DNA of 22,924 nucleotides from Gracilibacteraceae bacterium (GCA_031263945.1 JAISEW010000024.1:1-22924), one strand, 5' to 3'; positions 1 through 7,146 are shown, numbered from the stretch's first letter. A program made the numbers and translations. The notes: generated by a model not told the origin, from the letters alone.

Positions 1-181
1 ATATGAGTCCGCTGTCGAGTTTCCCCCCCCAGGCCCCCGTTTGGATCACATGTATCACAAACAGCATTTCTTCGGCATTCAGCCCCATTTCCGCGTAGCT
101 GTCGAGCAAAATGGCGGGCACCGCTACCGCGCCGGAAAAAAAGAGGGCCGGAATAAATTCGCTGCTGATGTTTTCCTGCAC
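1..181 (-). CDS. DnaD-like replication protein, N-terminal fragment (runs off the window)
   Basis: This is the first 60 codons of a minus-strand gene cut by the left edge, open with no stop. The start is GTG at 181, preceded by GGAGG with a 5-nt gap; another in-frame GTG at 187 overlaps that ribosome site and is less likely. After about 20 residues the product reads VPAILLDSYAEMGLNAEEML and continues into a hydrophobic helix. This resembles the N-terminal winged-helix domain of DnaD/DnaB primosome proteins, where a 'VP..LL..Y...GL...E' pattern begins the domain. DnaD proteins of Bacillota help load the replicative helicase. Only the start of the domain is visible, so the assignment is by motif resemblance. 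A run of eight G residues (complement of 23-30) lies in the coding sequence. The gene is divergent from the ATPase at 326. Confidence 0.5.
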   Translation of the reverse strand, partial: MQENISSEFIPALFFSGAVAVPAILLDSYAEMGLNAEEMLFVIHVIQTGAWGGKLDSGLI

Positions 182-220
182 GCGCACCTCCAAAGTCAGA
201 CGACGCTTTGTTTCCTTTTT

Positions 221-250
221 ATTATAGCAAAACGCCGGCCTGATTGCCAA
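221..250 (-). promoter_or_regulatory. Promoter of the DnaD-like gene
   Basis: On the minus strand TTGGCA (250-245) is followed after 18 bp by TATAAT (226-221), with a TG one base upstream of the -10 element. The distance to the GTG start at 181 is about 40 nt. It is a good sigma-A match and lies back to back with the promoter at 279-306. Confidence 0.55.
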
Positions 251-278
251 GGGAGCGGGCGCATTTTTTTGAAACGAC

Positions 279-306
279 TTGACAAAGGCTGGAAATTTGC
301 TAAAAT
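279..306 (+). promoter_or_regulatory. Promoter of the AAA ATPase gene
   Basis: TTGACA (279-284) and TAAAAT (301-306) are separated by 16 bp, with an extended -10 TG at 298-299. Transcription would start near 313, so the message would have a leader of only about a dozen nucleotides that begins at or inside the ribosome-binding site (GAGGG, 313-317). Confidence 0.6.
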
Positions 307-325
307 AATATTGAGGGCGCTTAAA

Positions 326-1051
326 ATGGATAGATACTATGTTCACCACCTGAAAATGGCCGATTGCCATGATGATTCCTATATTACGTCGCTGGCGATA
401 GTAAAATATTTGAATAAAACGAAAAAATTAACTTTTAACCGCGAGGTAACTTTTCTGGCGGGAGAAAACGGTGCCGGAAAATCGACATTGATCGAGGCGA
501 TCGCGGTCTGCGCCGGATACAACGCGGAAGGCGGCTCGAAAAACTTCAATTTTTCCACCAGCCAAACAGTATCAAATTTACATCAATATATCACCATCGC
601 GAAACAGGCGCATGAAAAGGACGGGTTTTTCCTGCGCGCCGAAAGTTTTTATAACGTCGCCACGCAAGTGGACGATTTGGGCGTCAATCTGGCGGGATAT
701 GGCGGGAAATCACTGCATGCGCAATCTCATGGCGAAAGTTTTTTAGCACTCGTCCAAAACCGTTTCCGGGGAAACGGCCTGTATATATTTGACGAGCCGG
801 AATCGGGATTATCCCCCCTGCGGCAGCTCGCGCTGCTCGCGGAGATAAACAGGCTGGCCCGCGATAACTCGCAGTTTATTATCGCCACGCACTCTCCGAT
901 TTTGCTCGCTTATCCCGGCGCCGTTATATATCAGATAACGGAGGACGGCCTGGAAGTCGCCGCCTATGAGGATTGCGAGCATTATCAGCTCACAAGACAA
1001 TTTCTGGAAAACCGCGAAGGTTTTATGAAGGGTTTAGGGATTAAGGTTTAA
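326..1051 (+). CDS. Small AAA/ABC-type ATPase (COG3910-like)
   Basis: A 241-residue soluble P-loop ATPase of unknown role. Walker A is GENGAGKST at residues 46-54. An ABC-signature-like SHGES lies at 134-138. Walker B is LYIFDEPE at 152-159, followed by a D-loop-like SGLSP, and the switch histidine is H189 in ATHSP. This order, with a short helical arm of about 80 residues between Walker A and the signature, is typical of compact SMC/ABC-like ATPases; the 'SHGESFL' stretch recalls the predicted-ATPase family COG3910. The reading frame stays open upstream to 41, but ATG 326 has GAGGG eight nucleotides ahead and a promoter directly before it, while the upstream codons overlap the opposing gene and its promoter. 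There is no transmembrane segment and no adjacent partner gene that would make it a transporter. Related ATPases occur in defence modules, but nothing here supports that role. Confidence 0.8.
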   Translation: MDRYYVHHLKMADCHDDSYITSLAIVKYLNKTKKLTFNREVTFLAGENGAGKSTLIEAIAVCAGYNAEGGSKNFNFSTSQTVSNLHQYITIAKQAHEKDGFFLRAESFYNVATQVDDLGVNLAGYGGKSLHAQSHGESFLALVQNRFRGNGLYIFDEPESGLSPLRQLALLAEINRLARDNSQFIIATHSPILLAYPGAVIYQITEDGLEVAAYEDCEHYQLTRQFLENREGFMKGLGIKV

Positions 1052-1075
1052 TGAAAGATTAAATAATCACAAACA

Positions 1076-1104
1076 TTCCCAAATTATCATGGCAGTGATA
1101 TACT
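1076..1104 (+). promoter_or_regulatory. Candidate promoter with overlapping operator-like palindrome, etf operon
   Basis: An extended -10, TGaTATACT (TATACT at 1099-1104), has TTCCCA 17 bp upstream (1076-1081). The inverted repeat TATCA-tggcag-TGATA (1085-1100) sits in the spacer and overlaps the -10, where a repressor would block RNA polymerase. The -35 is poor, so the call rests on the extended -10. The predicted start near 1111 gives an etf leader of about 150 nt. Confidence 0.4.
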
Positions 1105-1123
1105 GTAGAAGGTGGAAATCGCA

Positions 1124-1192
1124 ATGTCACGCGTATACGTGAAAACAGTAACATACAATCTTCAAATTTACAACTTGAAAACGCCGGCGTAA
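1124..1192 (+). CDS. Possible leader peptide upstream of etfB (22 codons)
   Basis: ATG 1124 to TAA 1190 encodes a 22-residue peptide beginning MSRVYVKTVTY, with AAGGTGG about 8 nt before the start. It sits between the candidate promoter at 1076-1104 and etfB, and its last codons run into the hairpin at 1182-1215, the layout of a translated leader. It has three tyrosines, three valines and three threonines but no run of a single amino acid that would identify a sensed metabolite. A chance ORF this short is common, so the call depends on the surrounding signals. Confidence 0.3.
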   Translation: MSRVYVKTVTYNLQIYNLKTPA

Positions 1193-1222
1193 CATGCGCG
1201 GTCTCATTGCCGGCGCGGTTTT
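1182..1222 (+). terminator. Hairpin with short T run ahead of etfB
   Basis: CGCCGGC (1182-1188) pairs perfectly with GCCGGCG (1209-1215) across a 20-nt loop, and GCGG then TTTT follows. It could terminate the ATPase transcript or act as an attenuator in the etf leader. The long loop and short T run make it weak as a classical terminator. Confidence 0.35.
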
Positions 1223-1264
1223 GCCTGAAGTTCTAATTAAAAATCATTTTTAGGAGGATAATCT

Positions 1265-2050
1265 ATGCGGATCGTGGTATGCGTCAAACAAGTGCCGGAT
1301 ACGACCGAAGTGAAGATCGATCCGGTCAAGAACACTTTGATTCGGGACGGGGTGCCCAGCATCGTTAATCCCTTCGACGAATGCGCCGTCGAAGCCGCTT
1401 TGCGCTTCCGGGAGGAACACGGCGGCCGGGTGACGGCGCTGAGCATGGGCCCGCCTCAGGCGGAGACGGCTCTGCGCAAATGTCTGGCCATGGGCGCCGA
1501 CGCGGCCGTATTGATCAGCGACCGGGCTTTTGCCGGCGCGGATACGCTTGCCACTTCCTTCGCTTTGGCCCGGGCCGTCCAGAAAATCGGCGCCGATCTC
1601 ATCTTTTGCGGCAAAATGGCTATCGACGGAGACACGGCGCAGGTCGGGCCGGGCATCGCCGAACATCTCTCGCTGACGCAGGTCACAAACGTGCAAAAAA
1701 TCAAAGAAGCGCACGCGGATCATCTGCTCGTGGAGCGCGTCTGCGACGGCGGTTACGAACTGGTGCGCGCGAAAACGCCGGCGCTGCTGGCCGTGGAAAA
1801 GGCGGTCGGCGAGCCCCGCTATCCCAGCGTCCGGGGTTCCGTGCTGGCGCAGCAGGCGGAAATTACAAAATGGAGCGCCGCGGATATCGAAGCGCCGGAA
1901 GAAAAGATCGGCCTGAACGGCTCGCCCACTCAGGTGATGCAGATCTTCACCCCGGAAACCCAATTGCACAGCGAAATGCTGCAGGCCCCAAACGAGGACG
2001 CCCTGTGCGACATTCTGATCGATAAATTGCGGCAGGCGGAAATTCTGTAA
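1265..2050 (+). CDS. etfB: Electron transfer flavoprotein, beta subunit
   Basis: EtfB of 261 residues, the usual family length. With EtfA it forms a soluble flavoprotein that takes electrons from acyl-CoA or related dehydrogenases. Family hallmarks visible are the N-terminal strand MRIVVCVKQVPDT, the PFDECAVEAAL segment near residues 37-47, and the nucleotide-binding stretch around CGKMAIDGDTAQVGP at about residues 117-131. The start ATG has AGGAGG seven nucleotides upstream. The gene is first in an operon with the ferredoxin-fused etfA and a membrane oxidoreductase. The dehydrogenase that feeds it is not in the window. Whether this ETF bifurcates cannot be told from sequence by eye; the adjacent quinone-linked partner favours an ordinary single-direction carrier. 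Confidence 0.95.
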   Translation: MRIVVCVKQVPDTTEVKIDPVKNTLIRDGVPSIVNPFDECAVEAALRFREEHGGRVTALSMGPPQAETALRKCLAMGADAAVLISDRAFAGADTLATSFALARAVQKIGADLIFCGKMAIDGDTAQVGPGIAEHLSLTQVTNVQKIKEAHADHLLVERVCDGGYELVRAKTPALLAVEKAVGEPRYPSVRGSVLAQQAEITKWSAADIEAPEEKIGLNGSPTQVMQIFTPETQLHSEMLQAPNEDALCDILIDKLRQAEIL

Positions 2051-2083
2051 AGATTTAAGGAGTTCATTAATGGAGGTCGAGAC

Positions 2084-3310
2084 ATGAGTTTGAAAATCCG
2101 GGCGGAATTGTGCGACGGCTGCGGCAATTGCTTGGAGCGGTGCCCGTTCGGCGCGCTGGAAATAAAGGGCGGTCTGGCCACGGTGCTGGAAACCTGTACA
2201 AGCTGCGGCGCCTGCGTGCGCGTGTGCCCCCACAAAGCCATCGAATTGATCCGCCAGCCGCGCAAGGCCGCGCCGGTCAAAATCCAGGATTACCGGGGAG
2301 TATGGGTCTTTATCGAGCAGCATGAAGGCCGGATCGATCAGGTTGCTCTGGAGCTGTTGAGCGAAGGCCGCAAACTGGCCGATGAGCGCGGGGCGGAACT
2401 GGCGGGCGTACTTCTGGGCAGCGGCGTGGAAGCGCTGACCGCCGAGTGTTTCGCCTATGGAGCGGACAAAGTTTATCTGGCGGACGCCCCCCTGTATGAG
2501 CACTACCGCACCGACGCTTACACGGATGTTCTCGTTCAGCTGATCCGGCGCTATAAGCCGGAGATCATTCTGTACGGCGCGACGAACAACGGACGGGATT
2601 TTGCCGCCCGCATCGCGGTTCGCGTCAACACCGGCCTGACGGCGGACTGCACGGGCCTGTCCATCGACCCGGAGACAGGGCTGCTGCGCCAGACGCGGCC
2701 GGCTTTCGGCGGCAACGTCATGGCGACGATCCTTTGTCCGAACCACCGCCCTCAGATGGCGACCGTGCGGCCCAAGGTGATGAAGACCGCGGCGCCGGAT
2801 CCGGAGCGGAGCGGGGAGATCATCCGTTTCACCGGCCGCCTGAGCGAAGAACAGATCGGCACGCGCGTACTCGACATCGTGCGCGGCGCCGTATCGGGCG
2901 TGAATCTGCAGGACGCGGAGATCATCGTCTCCGGCGGACGCGGTCTCGGCGGACCGGAGCATTATCATCTGGTCGAGGAATTGGCGGATGAGCTGGGCGG
3001 CGTAGCCGGGGCTTCCCGCGCCGCGGTCGACGCCGGCTGGGTCCCGCAGTACCGTCAGGTCGGGCAGACCGGTAAAACAGTGGCGCCGCGCCTTTACATC
3101 GCCTGCGGTATTTCCGGCGCCATCCAGCATCTGGCCGGCATGAACACCTCCGAGATCATCGTCGCCGTCAACAACGACCCCGCCGCCCCGATCTTCAACA
3201 TCGCTACCTTTGGTCTGGTCGGCGACCTGCATACCATCCTGCCGCTGCTCACGCGGAAGATCCGGGAGCTGAAACAAAGCGGCCCCGCGGAAAAGAAAGT
3301 AGGTGCTTGA
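2084..3310 (+). CDS. etfA: Electron transfer flavoprotein, alpha subunit with N-terminal 2[4Fe-4S] ferredoxin domain
   Basis: The 408-residue product is a fusion. Residues 1-60 are a bacterial-type ferredoxin with two CxxCxxCxxxCP clusters (C10, C13, C16, C20 and C38, C41, C44, C48). Residues from about 70 are EtfA, with the C-terminal FAD domain showing SGGRGLG (283-289), SRAAVDAGW (311-319), GQTGKTV (327-333), the GISGAIQH loop (342-349) and NND (363-365). Plain EtfA is about 320 residues, so the extra length is accounted for by the ferredoxin. Such fusions are known in anaerobic Bacillota and give the flavoprotein its own iron-sulfur relay. ATG 2084 has GGAGG 7 nt before it. A five-codon ORF (2070-2087) with its own TAAGGAG ends across this start, which may couple translation. 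The 3' end overlaps, or lies 7 bp from, the next gene. Confidence 0.95.
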   Translation: MSLKIRAELCDGCGNCLERCPFGALEIKGGLATVLETCTSCGACVRVCPHKAIELIRQPRKAAPVKIQDYRGVWVFIEQHEGRIDQVALELLSEGRKLADERGAELAGVLLGSGVEALTAECFAYGADKVYLADAPLYEHYRTDAYTDVLVQLIRRYKPEIILYGATNNGRDFAARIAVRVNTGLTADCTGLSIDPETGLLRQTRPAFGGNVMATILCPNHRPQMATVRPKVMKTAAPDPERSGEIIRFTGRLSEEQIGTRVLDIVRGAVSGVNLQDAEIIVSGGRGLGGPEHYHLVEELADELGGVAGASRAAVDAGWVPQYRQVGQTGKTVAPRLYIACGISGAIQHLAGMNTSEIIVAVNNDPAAPIFNIATFGLVGDLHTILPLLTRKIRELKQSGPAEKKVGA

Positions 3311-5360
3311 ATTGCTCATGCCACAGGGAATTATCTTTCTGCTTCTGGCCGCGCTGGCCGCAGGGTTTTTCATCCGGGCGCTGCGTCATAAATGGCGGAT
3401 CCTCACGCTGGGCGCGCCGGAAAACCGCTTCGACCAACCCGGGCGGCGCCTGAAGAATTTCGCCGCCCTTATCCTGATGCAGGGCAAGATGGTGCGGGAG
3501 TTTTACGGCATTATTCATCTCTTTATCTTTTGGGGCTTCATCTTCATCTTGCTCGGCGAGATCCCCCTGCTCCTGGAAGGTATTTTTCCAAATTTTACCG
3601 TGCCGCTGCTCGGCGATAACCCATATTTTTACCTGATCAAAGACGTCCTCTCCTTGCTCGTGACCGTCGGGCTTTTCGTCGGGATCATCCGGCGCTGGGT
3701 CATGCGCCCCCGCCGCCTGTACCGCACCGCGGAAGCCGCTCTCGTCGTCGCGCTCGTACTGGCGGTCATTCTGAGCGACTGGCTGATCGGGGCGGCCAAA
3801 CTGGCTCTGGCCGGCGGCGCGCTGCCCGCTTTCCGCCTGACTGTCGTCTATCCGCTGCTGGCGTCTCTGTTTGCCGGTCTCAGCCCGGACGGGATTGCCG
3901 TCTTCCAGTCGACGATGTGGTGGCTGCATGTACTCGTCTTCCTGGGTTTTTTCATCTACATCCCCAATTCCAAGCATCTGCATGTGCTGGCCGCGCCGCT
4001 GAACGGGTATTTCGCCTCGCTGACGCCGCCCGGCGCCCAGATCAAGCCGCTGGACCCGCTGGCGGCTGCCGGAAAAGAATACGGCGTGGGCCGCATCGAA
4101 AACTTCACCTGGAAACAGCTCATGGACAGTTTTGCCTGCGGGGAATGCGGGCGCTGCCTGGATAACTGCCCGGCCAATCTCAGCGGCAAGCCGCTCAACC
4201 CCAAACAGATGATCTGCCGCACCCTGAAAGAGCATCTGCTGGAAAAAGGAGAAGTCATGCGCCGGCATGACCTGAGTTCGACGGAAGGCCTCTCCCCGGA
4301 AAAACTCTCGGCTTTGCTGCGCGAAGATCCGGAAGCGGCGGTCCTCGGCAAAAGTCTGATTGGCGACGTTTTCAGCGAAGACGCCCTCTGGTCCTGCACG
4401 ACTTGCGGCGCCTGCCAGGAGGTGTGCCCCGTCGCCAATGAGCATGTGGGCAAGATCATCGACATGCGCCGTTTCGCGGTGATGAACGAAGACCGCTACG
4501 CGCCGGAGCTGCGCCTCGCTTTCCGCAACGTGGAGAGCAAGTTCAACCCCTGGGGAGTCAGCTGGAGCGAACGGGCGGCCTGGGCCAAACAGCTGGACGT
4601 CCCGCTCTGGAAGGACGCCGAGGAACCGGAGTACCTGTTTTGGGTCGGCTGCGCCGGTTCTTTCGACAACAGCGCGAAGCAAATCAGCGAAGCGGTCGTC
4701 CGTCTGCTGCAGGCGGCCGGCGTGCGTTTCGCCATTCTGGGCCGGGAGGAAAAATGCTGCGGGGATTTCATCCGTCGGGCCGGCAATGAATACCTGTTCC
4801 GTCTCATGGCCCAGGAGAACGCGGCGCTGCTGAACCGATACGGCGTGCGTAAGATAGTGACGGCCTGCCCGCATTGCCTGAACACGCTGAAAAACGAATA
4901 CCCGGATCTGGGCGGGCGCTTCGAGGTGATTCATCACACGCAGCTCATCTGGCAGCTGGTGCAAGAAGGGCGGCTCAAGCTGCGGCCGCCGGAGACTTCC
5001 GCGCCCGCGCGCCGGATCGCCGTCCACGACTCCTGTTACCTGGGGCGCTATCAGAATGAGTACGAGGCGCCGCGCGCTTTGTTTCGCATGGTCCCCGGCG
5101 TGGAAATCTGCGAGATGGAGCGCCGGAAAGACCGGAGTTTTTGCTGCGGCGCCGGCGGGGCCCGCATGTGGCTGGAGGAGCATCTGGGCGAGCGTATCAA
5201 CCTCATGCGCGTCCGGCAGGCGCTGGAGACGGAGCCTGCGGCTATCGGCGTGAACTGCCCCTATTGCCTGACGATGATGGAGGACGGCCTCAAGGATCTG
5301 GCCCCCGACCGGGGCGTCGAGGTGGTGGATCCGGCCGTGCTGCTCGCTCAGCTGCTGTAA
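3303..5360 (+). CDS. Membrane Fe-S oxidoreductase, probable ETF:menaquinone oxidoreductase (DUF224/EMO type)
   Basis: The 685-residue product has a membrane part with about six hydrophobic segments (near 8-25, 65-92, 111-131, 144-170, 178-193, 204-222). H72, H209, H225 and H227 are candidate haem b ligands, as in NarI-like domains. Two [4Fe-4S] motifs follow (C279, C282, C285, C289 and C365, C368, C371, C375), then two CCG domains (C450, C485-C486-G487, C522, C525 and C578, C614-C615-G616, C652, C655). This is the architecture of the membrane oxidoreductases that pass ETF electrons to menaquinone, described next to etfBA in syntrophic fatty-acid oxidisers. The neighbouring etfBA supports this role and makes a heterodisulfide reductase or GlpC role less likely. 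The start is uncertain: GTG 3303 overlaps etfA by 8 bp, while ATG 3318 has AGGTG 12 nt upstream. Confidence 0.88.
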   Translation: MLELLMPQGIIFLLLAALAAGFFIRALRHKWRILTLGAPENRFDQPGRRLKNFAALILMQGKMVREFYGIIHLFIFWGFIFILLGEIPLLLEGIFPNFTVPLLGDNPYFYLIKDVLSLLVTVGLFVGIIRRWVMRPRRLYRTAEAALVVALVLAVILSDWLIGAAKLALAGGALPAFRLTVVYPLLASLFAGLSPDGIAVFQSTMWWLHVLVFLGFFIYIPNSKHLHVLAAPLNGYFASLTPPGAQIKPLDPLAAAGKEYGVGRIENFTWKQLMDSFACGECGRCLDNCPANLSGKPLNPKQMICRTLKEHLLEKGEVMRRHDLSSTEGLSPEKLSALLREDPEAAVLGKSLIGDVFSEDALWSCTTCGACQEVCPVANEHVGKIIDMRRFAVMNEDRYAPELRLAFRNVESKFNPWGVSWSERAAWAKQLDVPLWKDAEEPEYLFWVGCAGSFDNSAKQISEAVVRLLQAAGVRFAILGREEKCCGDFIRRAGNEYLFRLMAQENAALLNRYGVRKIVTACPHCLNTLKNEYPDLGGRFEVIHHTQLIWQLVQEGRLKLRPPETSAPARRIAVHDSCYLGRYQNEYEAPRALFRMVPGVEICEMERRKDRSFCCGAGGARMWLEEHLGERINLMRVRQALETEPAAIGVNCPYCLTMMEDGLKDLAPDRGVEVVDPAVLLAQLL

Positions 5361-5394
5361 CCGGCTGCGGTTTTGAAAATTGATACAGTTCAGA

Positions 5395-5436
5395 GGCGGT
5401 CCCTCCCCCGCCGTCATTCCGGCTTTATGCCGGAAT
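5395..5436. repeat. Two hairpins between convergent genes; the second resembles an interspersed palindrome
   Basis: GGCGG/CCGCC (5395-5399 with 5408-5412) is followed by a perfect 8-bp stem ATTCCGGC/GCCGGAAT (5416-5423 with 5429-5436) with a 5-nt loop. The etf operon and the PII gene end head-on here, so the structure may help stop transcription from both sides, but neither strand has a T run. The context CGTCATTCCGGC...GCCGGAATCCA is reminiscent of REP/dRS3-like palindromes dispersed in other genomes. Confidence 0.5.
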
Positions 5437-5444
5437 CCATCCCT

Positions 5445-5789
5445 TTAATTCAAAGCGTCGTAATCTTTTTCTTTGGTGCGGATGCGCATCACCCCGCGCA
5501 AGTCGTAGCTGAAAATTTTTCCGTCGCCGATATTGCCGGTGAAAGCGGAGGATTGAATGGCGGCGATGGTTTTTTCCTCCCACTCTTCCGATGAGACGAC
5601 GATTTCAAATTTGATTTTTGGCAGCATCGTAATGTCCACTTCCGAGCCCCGCACGATTTCTTTGTAGCCTTTCTGCATACCGCAGCCCATGACCTGGGAA
5701 ACCGTGATGCCGTTCACCTCGATCGCGTTCAGCGCTTCCTTGACATCCTCCAGTTTTTCCTCGCGCACTATCGCTTCGATTTTTATCAT
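5445..5789 (-). CDS. glnK: PII nitrogen regulatory protein, AmtB-linked
   Basis: PII of 114 residues, the normal size is about 112. PII trimers sense ATP/ADP and 2-oxoglutarate and plug AmtB when ammonium is plentiful. Visible are Q39 and K58, which match the 2-oxoglutarate contacts of the family, the T-loop KGYKEIVRGSEVDITMLPK (about 40-58), the B-loop TGNIGDGKIF (84-93) and the C-terminal RIRT. The T-loop residue that is the uridylylated Tyr51 in enteric PII is V51 here, so that modification is not possible at this position. The ATG at 5789 has GGAGG upstream and lies 23 bp after the amtB stop, so the two genes are almost certainly co-transcribed. The GlnK name rests on this linkage; glnB would describe the same family. 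Confidence 0.93.
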   Translation of the reverse strand: MIKIEAIVREEKLEDVKEALNAIEVNGITVSQVMGCGMQKGYKEIVRGSEVDITMLPKIKFEIVVSSEEWEEKTIAAIQSSAFTGNIGDGKIFSYDLRGVMRIRTKEKDYDALN

Positions 5790-5812
5790 TTTTCCGTACC
5801 TCCGTCCGGTAT

Positions 5813-7063
5813 TTAGTCCAACCCGTTAAAAGACGGGTAAGCCGATTCTCCGTGTTGCGACATGTCCAGCCCGATCAGCTCGTCGCGCTTGCTGACGCGC
5901 AAGGCGCCGAACATCCGCGTGACAGCGGCGCAAAGCAGCGTGCCGGCCGCGGCCAGCAAAATCGTGATCACGATGGCCAGCGCCTGACGGCCCAATTGGG
6001 ACGGGTTGGCGAAAAACAGCCCGTTCGTGCCGCCGATCGCCGCGTCGGCAAAGAGTCCCGTCATCAGCCCCCCGAAAATCCCGCCGATGCCGTGGCAGCC
6101 GAAAGCGTCCAAGGCGTCGTCTATCTTCAGCGTTTTTTTCACGACGGTGATGCCGCCGTAGCAAACGGGGGAAACCAGGAAACCGATGAGCAGCGCGGCC
6201 CAGATCGGCACGAAACCGGCCCCGGGCGTGATGCCGACCAGTCCGGCCACTACGCCGGTGCAGGCGCCGATCAGCGTTGTTTTACCTTGACGGATCAGGT
6301 CGATCAGCATCCAGGAGAGCAGGCCCGCCGCCGCGGAAACCGCCGTCGTCATGAAAGCGTGTCCCGCCTGCTCGTTGGCCGCGAGAGCGCTGCCGGCGTT
6401 AAATCCGAACCAGCCGAACCAAAGCAGCGCCATGCCGAGCATAACAAACGGAATATTGTGAATTCGATAGGAAACGCGGTCGTAACTCTGCCGCCGGCCC
6501 AATATCAGGCAAAGGACGAGACCGCTCACGCCGGAACTGATATGGACAACGTTGCCGCCGGCAAAATCCAACGACTGCAGCCAGCCGGCGCCCAGCAGCC
6601 CCCCTTCCCCCCAAACCATATGGGCCAGCGGATAATAGACGACGATCGACCAGAGCCCGATGAAAATAAAGAGCGATCTGAAATTCATGCGTCCCGCCGC
6701 GGAACCGGTGAGGATAGCCGGGGTGATGAGCGCGAACATCATCTGGAACGCGGCGAAAACGAAGATGGGAATAGACCCGCCCTCCGCCTCCGGGTCGAGC
6801 AGATCGTTCATGGTGTAGCCGCTCATGGCGACGTGCTCAAAAGAACCGATGACGCCGCCCGTGTCGCCGCCGAAGGCCATCGTGTAGCCGAGCAGGAACC
6901 ATAACACGATCCCCAGACCTGTGATGAAAATAGAGGCCATCATGTTATTGACCACGTTTTTGCGCCGGCCCAGCCCTCCGTAAAAGAAGCCCAGGCCGGG
7001 CGTCATGATGAATACCAGCGCGGCCGCCATGATGATGAAACCGGTGTCTCCCGTGTTTACCAT
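5813..7063 (-). CDS. amtB: Ammonium transporter
   Basis: Amt/MEP/Rh channel protein of 416 residues with about eleven membrane helices, importing ammonium. Numbered from ATG 7063, the pore twin histidines are H174 (in VVHISSG) and H324 (in CHGIGG). D166 in SLDFAGG matches the conserved aspartate, and F110 and F221 align by eye with the gating phenylalanines. The N-terminus (GDTGFIIMAAALVF) starts in the first helix with no signal peptide, common outside enterics. A GTG at 7072 is in frame, but AAGGA lies only two bases ahead of it and 11 nt ahead of ATG 7063, so I chose the latter. PII follows 23 bp downstream. A strong promoter and a terminator-like hairpin precede the gene. Confidence 0.95.
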   Translation of the reverse strand: MVNTGDTGFIIMAAALVFIMTPGLGFFYGGLGRRKNVVNNMMASIFITGLGIVLWFLLGYTMAFGGDTGGVIGSFEHVAMSGYTMNDLLDPEAEGGSIPIFVFAAFQMMFALITPAILTGSAAGRMNFRSLFIFIGLWSIVVYYPLAHMVWGEGGLLGAGWLQSLDFAGGNVVHISSGVSGLVLCLILGRRQSYDRVSYRIHNIPFVMLGMALLWFGWFGFNAGSALAANEQAGHAFMTTAVSAAAGLLSWMLIDLIRQGKTTLIGACTGVVAGLVGITPGAGFVPIWAALLIGFLVSPVCYGGITVVKKTLKIDDALDAFGCHGIGGIFGGLMTGLFADAAIGGTNGLFFANPSQLGRQALAIVITILLAAAGTLLCAAVTRMFGALRVSKRDELIGLDMSQHGESAYPSFNGLD

Positions 7064-7090
7064 GATTTTCACTGTCCTTTCCGGAAAATA

Positions 7091-7136
7091 TTAAAAGACG
7101 CGCCCACCTTACCTCAAGATAAGGTTTGCACGTCTT
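7091..7136 (-). terminator. Terminator-like hairpin at the 5' end of the amtB message (possible attenuator)
   Basis: On the minus strand, nine base pairs form between 7136-7128 and 7103-7095 (one G-U), then a 2x2 internal loop, then eight base pairs closing a UUGA tetraloop (outer ends 7125 and 7106). The 3' arm runs into CUUUUAAUAUUUU. It starts only a few nucleotides after the predicted start of transcription near 7140. It could be a regulated terminator, a 5' stabilising stem, or a terminator for read-through from the glycosyltransferase. Confidence 0.55.
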
Positions 7137-7146
7137 CGTATTTCCA

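Noticed and set aside
41..325. Upstream extension of the ATPase reading frame
   Set aside because: It covers the divergent promoters and the start of the opposing gene; ATG 326 has a proper ribosome site and gives a complete ATPase domain.
1056..1075. Rex-like site (TTAAATAATCACAA) ahead of the etf promoter
   Set aside because: Only one half resembles the Rex consensus; the other half does not match.
1250..3373. Long open frame on the minus strand opposite etfB and etfA
   Set aside because: GC-rich antisense shadow with His/Arg/Gln-rich, domain-free product and no ribosome site; etfB and etfA are clear on the plus strand.
3249..5417. Long minus-strand open frame opposite the membrane oxidoreductase
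   Set aside because: Antisense shadow of a gene with all expected cysteine motifs; the product has no recognisable domain.
5416..5436. Classical rho-independent terminator after the etf operon
   Set aside because: The stem is good but no T run follows on either strand, so I list it as a palindrome that may only assist termination.
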